Below, one piece after another: positions 58,156 through 64,000 of a stretch of 64,000 nt of DNA. Every line of letters starts with the position of its first letter. The first letter of the stretch is position 1. The translations under genes and the position numbers were made by a program. Origin of the DNA: Diphasiastrum complanatum (taxonomy: Eukaryota > Streptophyta > Lycopodiopsida > Lycopodiales > Lycopodiaceae). Below the pieces are notes generated by a model, which searched no databases, had not been told where the DNA came from, and was given only the letters and a program-made list of their open reading frames with translations. The DNA lies in contig CM055102.1 in NCBI GenBank assembly GCA_029204225.1, positions 22,408,160-22,472,159 of the forward strand, written 5' to 3'.

Positions 58156-59450
58156 CGACAAGCTACAAGAAAAAATTGGTAAATGCATAGTTTTATCTTC
58201 TTGAGGTCATGGGTTAGACTCTAATCAGCTCATAAAAGTGTGACATCCAATAGAGAATAAAATGCTTAGAAATCAAGGGAAATTGAGAATGTCTTAGTAT
58301 CTAGCTAGTAGTCTTTACCTGAACATCTTCTGCAAATGCATATATTAGCAAACCCTAAACAAGGAATGCATCACTGTCACATATTTGTGTGCCTTCTGTA
58401 TCAGATAAAACTCTGACAGATACTGGTCCGGTGCTTTACATAACTCATTGATGAATATGAAAATCAAGTCAATATTCATGTTGCTCTGAGTAGGTGAATG
58501 AGAACTGACTACATTGGATGAAAGATGTGGCTGTGGATAGTGTGTGCAATTCATTGAAACTACATGAGAATACAACACGAGAAACTACATCTAGTGTTCC
58601 ATATTAGCTCTGAATTTCACACATTACAAGGGACAAGCTTGTCATGGTAGGGTAAGACGATAGGACTCTTTCAGACAAGAGCAACCAGACAGCAGACACC
58701 TTAAAGAATCCATATTTAGTGCAGTAGTGACTTTGAATGTTACAAAGCATCGCAAACTTTTAGTGTTTGTGCATCTTGATCTGTCTGCATTCCTTCAGCA
58801 ACAACATTACAGATGCAAAATTCAAATCAGCATGCGTAAAGATTTTTAACGATTGCAAAGCACCTGAAACAATCGTAATAGACCACAGATAGAACATCAC
58901 TACCTAGTGCCCATTCAAAACAAATAATTGAAATATTACATACACAAATGGCTAGCCAGACAATGCAGTTAGAGTTGCTAGTTGTAACATACTCTCTAAA
59001 GCTCTCACAACTAATCTTTGATCCATGATATCTCGAACCTGCTTCTGATTGTGTGCAGGAAGTGATGGATCAAGGCAAGCAGCTTAACTGTACCTTTCAT
59101 CAAGAAATTATATATTTTGCAGAGCCAAGCAGAGCAAGGGGAATTCTTTCTCAAGAGCTACAAGAACAATTTTCATCGTCCAAAAAAATGTAAACACAAG
59201 TTCTAAGATTGGGCGTGGTATTTCAAATGATTATAAGTTACAACAATTATGGCCAGAAATGTATAACAAATATTTTCAGAATTCAGGGAAATTGAAGTGA
59301 TAACAGTTCTGAAACAAATTGCTTCTGCAATAAAAGTTACTACTGTTTGATTTATGTTGCTGGTAATGTAGCATCAAGTTCCAAATCTATGGCATGAGAT
59401 GCCCAGACAGATCGTAACAAATATCAAATATAAGAACAGATGAACAAGCA
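58156..59450. other. no recognisable gene
   Basis: No domain, repeat or RNA gene is seen. Confidence 0.4.
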
Positions 59451-59454
59451 GACA

Positions 59455-59675
59455 TGGAAACACATCCCTCATGGTGTTGCAAATTGAAAGAAAAAGACTA
59501 ACAGCGGCACCAAAATCTAGGATCATTCCACCCTCACCAGATGCGTCCAGATGAACAGTGTTAAAAGAAACAGACATTGAAATGCCTCCAACCTTCATAC
59601 CATCATACAAGTTAGTGTTTGTATCAGCCTACAGGACCACTGATCAGAGGCGTGAAGAAAACCCCTGCAGGTCTT
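59455..59675 (-). pseudogene. plant aspartyl protease (A1, nepenthesin-like) fragment
   Basis: The minus strand resembles the second half of a plant pepsin-type protease. VFFTPLISGPV is followed after a one-base shift by NLYDGMKVGGISMSVSF, LDASGEGGMILDFGAAVS and CNTMRDVF. In the family the pattern is TPL..., then YYV...GISVGG, then a Gly-rich turn and the second catalytic D-S/T-G-T, then a YNAMRDAF-like helix. Here the catalytic Asp stays but the motif is DFGA instead of DSGT. With the frame shift and no other exon recognised nearby, it is probably a dead fragment. Confidence 0.6.
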
Positions 59676-60709
59676 GCACCTGGGCAGGAGATGAGAGAGA
59701 TGCTACACCTCATACACAATGCATCAGAACTTGGTTAACTCATTAAGTAGAGCATGTAACTTTTGTTCTACAAAATAATGAACGAAGCTGCATTCTTTTT
59801 TGAAAGAGATTCTTTTCGTGAAAGGTGAGGAGCCCGGCATGTTCTTTCAAAAATTCATCACTGGAAAGAAATGAGTTGCTGAACAAAAAACTAGAGAAGA
59901 ATGAGCATCAATATAGCAGCTGCATAAGATGGTTTGACAACTTTACACTCTTAGTTCGTTATTCAGATAAATTTGTTCCCTGTTGACTTTAGTACACTAT
60001 TCTAATAGCAGTACAGGCAACAGAGAAATTGGAATAAATGATCTCAACCATGCTCCGCCCCCTTCACCATCCAAGTGGCAATGACATACAGGCAATCAGT
60101 AATTTGGATTAAAACATTGCTATGGCAATGGGTATCGTGTGCTTCTACACAGCAAGCAAGCAAATGCAGACAACGATCTTGTAGGTGTGAAAGGTGTTGA
60201 GTGCAGACTGCTATTGAAAGCAAGGAGCACAGTTATAGTGTTGAACAGAAGAAAGAGCAGAGGATAAGGATGAAGGTATGGCTGGAAGACAGCCTGCAAT
60301 AGAAGGCATACATGGGCAGCAGGTGCTCCCAAATAATTCTTAAAACACATGGACGAGACCATAGATGTTCACAAAGTCACAGCTGCACATGCTCAGAGAC
60401 GTGTGCATCACTGGGTGTGTATAGAAAGTTGCACATTGTTCCTTAAACATTTTTTATTTTTCCTGGATACTAGCCCAGTCCAATTTGTAACTATCCAAAG
60501 TGAAAATCAATTTGACAATATAGAAAATTAGAAATGCAAATGCTGGTATCAAAATCATGTTCGTAAAGACACAAGTGCAAGTGCTCAGAGACACACAATA
60601 CTTGATGTGTAGAAAAGTCTGGCACATCATAATAATTGTTCTGCAGTATTTTAAAAAATATGTATCTTTTTAAAAAGAAAAAAAACAGCGTAGATTTCTT
60701 CTTCGATCT
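59676..60709. other. no recognisable gene
   Basis: No supported frame. Two related words (CAGTCACAGCTGCACATGCTCAGAGAC-like and CACAAGTGCAAGTGCTCAGAGAC-like) at about 60374 and 60565 suggest an old 190-bp duplication. Confidence 0.4.
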
Positions 60710-61436
60710 TCTATCCCATTGTCCAAATCTCGTGAATGATTCTTTACAGAAAGAAACAGAAGCAGCTTTTCTGTGGGGTTGATCTGATGCTCGTTGAGGA
60801 GTTATTTCATCTCAATTACTGTGCACTGTTTGTCGGTTTGAGCTTTCTGCTACTGACATCTGTCCGGGTAGCCAACTGATTTGCAAATTGCAGCTCCCTT
60901 GATGCTATCGCAGCTGAAGAAATGGAACGAGCGCCCACTGTTAGGCGAATATTTCATTCTTAGCTTCCAGGTTCAGTGAGATCTATGTAGTTTCAGCAGA
61001 ATAGTTTTTGAGCTAGGCGTTGTTCAATCCAGCATCAACATGCAGATCAAAAAGTAATCTGATTATAATCTATTCTATCCCATTGTCTAAATCTCGTGAA
61101 TGATTCTTTACAGAAAGAAACAGAAGCAGCTTTTCTGTGAGTTCGATCTGATGCTCGTTGAGGAGTTATTTCATCTCCATTACTGTGTACTGTTTGTCGG
61201 TTTGAGCTTTCTGCTACTGACATCTGTCCGTGTAGCCAACTGATTTGCAAATTGCAGCTCCCTTGAGGCTATCTCAGTTGAAGAAATGGGAACAAACCGC
61301 CCACTGTTAGGCAAATATTTCATTCTTAGCTTCCAGGTTCAGTGAGATCTCTGTAAATTCAGCAGAATACTTTTTGAGCTAGGCGTTCAATCCAGCATCA
61401 ACATACAGATCAAGAAGTAATCCGATGATAATCTAT
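60710..61436. repeat. tandem duplication, 364-bp unit, two copies
   Basis: Copy 1 (60710-61073) and copy 2 (61074-61436) both start TCTATCCCATTGT and run in parallel to AATCTAT with only scattered differences (for example TGTGGGG against TGTGAGT, GTAGTTTCAG against GTAAATTCAG). A smaller duplication (GAGACAGC-ATCCAGTAG, 61481-61525) follows. No coding function was recognised. Confidence 0.9.
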
Positions 61437-62231
61437 TGCTGATTTAACAAGGCAAAAAACAGTGATAGATAATGCACGCTTGAGACAGCCATCCAGTAGA
61501 TCAGATTGAGACAGCATCCAGTAGTAGATGGTTTGTATGCAGGGGCCAGACCTGTTTCTTTTATATTTAAGAAAAAAAATGGTCCAACCTACTACGTTCC
61601 GGAACATACAGTACGTTCTGACCCGTTTAGGTCGGAACCGTTTCTAATACACACATGGTCACATAGATGCCTTTCCAGCCCAATCCACACCATCAAGAAC
61701 AAGAACATGACCAATAAGAAAGAAATATAGAAATATTTATTCGATGAAACGCAAACTAGAAAACCTAACTACAACCATACATGGAGGATCTAAAACCTTA
61801 GAAGAGAACTAAAAAAGAGTAAGCTACAACACAACTTGATAGGCAATAAGTTGCAGCCTCAAACAAACTTTGAAAGCATTGTGATGAAGAGCTTGGTAGG
61901 AAAAGAGAATATATAAGAGAACTAGAAGCAAGTGATTAACCTTCATGAACAATAGATTAGGAACTCAAACAAACTCACAAAAAAGAGCCAGGTAAAGAAG
62001 ATGCAAAAATAAAACATAGGAAAGCATAGAAAATTGCTTAAAAACATCGAATAAGATGCAATAGTTCTAATTACTGTAAAATTAGACTAGTTATAGGGGC
62101 ATGCACACCCTCCAAAGCTATGCCAATAAAAACATACAGCTGGCCACTACTTGGACAAAAATTAATTACAAATTTACATGTCCGCTAAAGTGACCAAAAA
62201 AAATCTCTTTGTGGGATTGAAATAAATCCAA
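61437..62231. other. no recognisable gene; short GGAACCG-type palindromes
   Basis: Near 61590-61645 are the palindrome GTTCCGGAAC and the words ACCCGTTTAGGTCGGAACCG. These look like part of another small element, but I could not find its ends. Confidence 0.4.
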
Positions 62232-62239
62232 ATTCAAAC

Positions 62240-63644
62240 CATAGAACCCACGGTTCCCAGAACTGTGGGGTCTGGGAACCGTGGAAAGAACCGTACCACG
62301 GTTCCTTGAACCGTGATACGGTTCATCTAAATAATAAATTAATTACTTATTTAATGAATTTCCCCCCCAAAACCCCTCAATGCTCATTTTTGTCCCTCAT
62401 TTCACATTTTTTGTTGTAGAGGTTGAGAGAGAGGGTGCTTTGGTTTGAGAGAGAGAGCTGCTCAGATTGATGAGAGAGAAGAGGGCAGGGTAGTGAGACC
62501 GTAGCGGCCTCTGTAGAGAGATAAAAAAGATTAGGGTTTAGTTGTAGGTTCGCTTTTTCTGCTGCCAGCCACATTCCACCACCTGCACCTGCACGTCGCC
62601 TCCCTGGGCCACCTCGTCATGTTACACCGGCTTTTGCAACTGGTGTACAGCCTCGGCCTCATCTTACAGCAGCTGCACCATGGCCTACTGCCATGCCAGA
62701 GGGTTCCACTCATAGACCCCTTCTCCCACCAGGTTACTATCCACGAGGAACTGTCCCTGCCCGGCCTGCAGTACAGCCGTATTCACACTCCGCCTACATT
62801 CAAGGTGCTTGCATCTCGTGCCACACCCATTCCTGCATCAGCGGCACCTCCTACTACATCTGCTTCCACAGCACCAGCTCGGAGGCGTCCAGGAAGGCCT
62901 CCAGGATCTGGCAGGCCAGAGAGGCAGAGGTTCTAGCCAGACAGTGGCACGTAGACAGAGAGGAAGGCCGTGTGGCTCTGGCAGAGGTGCATCTCGCATC
63001 ACTTTGTCAGGGACACAGATTGAGGAAGAGGTTTTACATGACTTCAGTCAGGCTGTGACAGAGGAGGATGAGTTAGATGATTTTGATGATCCGGATGCCC
63101 CACAGGCATCTTGAGGACATGTTGTAGATGTTGTCATGTTGTTCATTTTTGTTCCATCACACTGTATGTTTTTGAGGTCAGACCCCAGTCGTATGTGGCG
63201 GGCTCTATATAATGAGATTGTATACATAGCATCTCACTTGTTTTCCAAATGGATGGCCAATTGATGTGCGTTGTGTACACTGATGAAATGGTTTACTATG
63301 ATAGCCTCCCCCTCTCTCTGTCTTCCCTATCTCTTAACAATTTGGGTATTTTTTCAACTTTTTTGGCCTTTTTTTTGCCTTTTTTTTGGGCTGTTTCTGG
63401 GGGTGGGTAGTTTTTAAAAAAAAAAGGCCAATAAATAATTTGAAGTAAATAATCTTTTTCTGGAATTTTTTTGGCATTTTTTTAGCATCTTTATGTGCTA
63501 TTTTTGAGGGTGGGACAAAAAAATTAATTATTTAATTACCTGTACGGTTCACCACGGTTCCAGGTAAAAATTCCTGAGAACCGTACGGTTCACTGTACGG
63601 TTCTCAAGACCGTGGTGAACCGTACACTGTTCATTATTTCTATG
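62240..63644 (+). mobile_element. hAT-type DNA transposon, defective
   Basis: A 1405-bp element is flanked by the exact 8-bp duplication ATTCAAAC (62232-62239 and 63645-63652), the length typical of hAT insertions. The termini are CATAGAA and TTCTATG. Both subterminal regions carry clustered copies of CACGGTTC/GAACCGTG/ACGGTTC in both orientations (62248-62330 and 63540-63625), the usual form of hAT transposase binding sites. The interior keeps only a coding remnant. Confidence 0.85.
62570..63113 (+). pseudogene. hAT interior: Pro-rich, AT-hook-like coding remnant with acidic end
   Basis: Three plus-strand frames take turns. The first is Pro/Ala-rich (IPPPAPARRLPGPPRHV). The second has Pro/Ala and a basic RRRPGRPPGSGRP stretch that fits an AT-hook core. 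The third has a second basic stretch (RRQRGRPCGSGRG) and an acidic C-terminus ending DDFDDPDAPQAS at 63113. Two small frame shifts would explain the switches. I see no hAT dimerisation domain or catalytic region, so this is a leftover of an accessory or terminal part of a transposase gene, or a captured host segment. Confidence 0.5.
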
Positions 63645-63652
63645 ATTCAAAC

Positions 63653-64000
63653 ATTTAGTTTGAGAAGTCAATGATTAATAATGTGCTATCTGGGTTTGAC
63701 CCAGTGTTGATGGAGAAGCAAATATAAATAAAACGCAAAGCAGGGACTCTAATAGTTCAATAGGAATTCCTAATCATATGCCTTGATGTAGCGTTAAAAC
63801 TAGAAACCATCTGTGAAAGAAGTTATAAAATAAACATTACACAAGGAACAAAATGGTGAGTCTGCCTACAAAAAATATTCAAAGGAAAAACTCTAAAACA
63901 AATTTCTGTTGACCAACCACACAACAAGCTCAAAGTAATTTAGCACTTGATTATGCTACAAGGTAACCACCTTACAATGTTGAATGAACCATGAACTCAA
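63653..64000. other. no recognisable gene
   Basis: Simple AT-rich DNA up to the window end. No domain or repeat was recognised. Confidence 0.5.

Noticed and set aside
1-64000. CRISPR array, rRNA operon or bacterial gene cluster
   Set aside because: No regularly spaced direct repeats with unique spacers, no rRNA-like sequence and no operon-like run of frames was found.

Overview
This 64-kb window looks like intergenic, transposon-filled nuclear DNA from a land plant with a large genome. The reasons are the many Ty1/copia remnants with initiator-tRNA-Met primer sites (TGGTATCAGAGC), Ty3/gypsy pieces, plant-type degenerate CCCTAAA repeats, plant-style TIR/hAT elements and the absence of any intact host gene. 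I cannot place the species. There is no rRNA gene, CRISPR array or bacterial-style operon.

Layout. 1-300 is a short tandem repeat and 300-3200 has no recognisable gene. 3233-15655 is a minus-strand copia family in two copies (B, then A) that share one LTR-like region. A's reverse transcriptase is split by a young, structurally complete LTR element, here called N (7455-13026; 647-bp LTRs with one difference; 5-bp duplication CAAGT). A's gag is cut by the 3' LTR of an old gypsy-like element (15656-16179). That element is itself interrupted by a composite non-autonomous element, X (16902-20895; duplication TATAG), and continues as AT-rich DNA to a gypsy integrase (24112-24830). 25230-27690 is a minus-strand copia fragment (C). 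27690-30150 is a decayed plus-strand gypsy. 30690-39737 is copia D (minus), whose gag is split by copia E (34135-39477; duplication TCTTT). 39740-41140 is AT-rich and holds a long hairpin. 41532-44665 is plus-strand copia F; its leader carries a 1.84-kb inverted-repeat element filled with telomere-like repeats. 48021-50812 is a plus-strand copia (G) with an internal deletion and a 480-bp inversion. The right third (51-64 kb) is lower-copy DNA with a 537-bp inverted-repeat element, an aspartyl-protease fragment, a 364-bp tandem duplication and a 1.4-kb hAT element with an exact 8-bp target duplication.

How the parts work together. Autonomous-type copia elements encode Gag (UBN2-type capsid plus CCHC knuckle), protease, integrase, reverse transcriptase and RNase H in one reading direction, but every copy here is broken. 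N and X keep Gag (X also protease) but have no integrase or reverse transcriptase. They would need a partner's enzymes. N stands out because its single 1030-codon frame is open from leader to polypurine tract, and about 750 residues after the zinc knuckle resemble no domain I recognise. It is the best candidate here for an undescribed system. X is the most unusual structure: its two ends carry primer sites that face each other, and one end holds a tRNA-like sequence.
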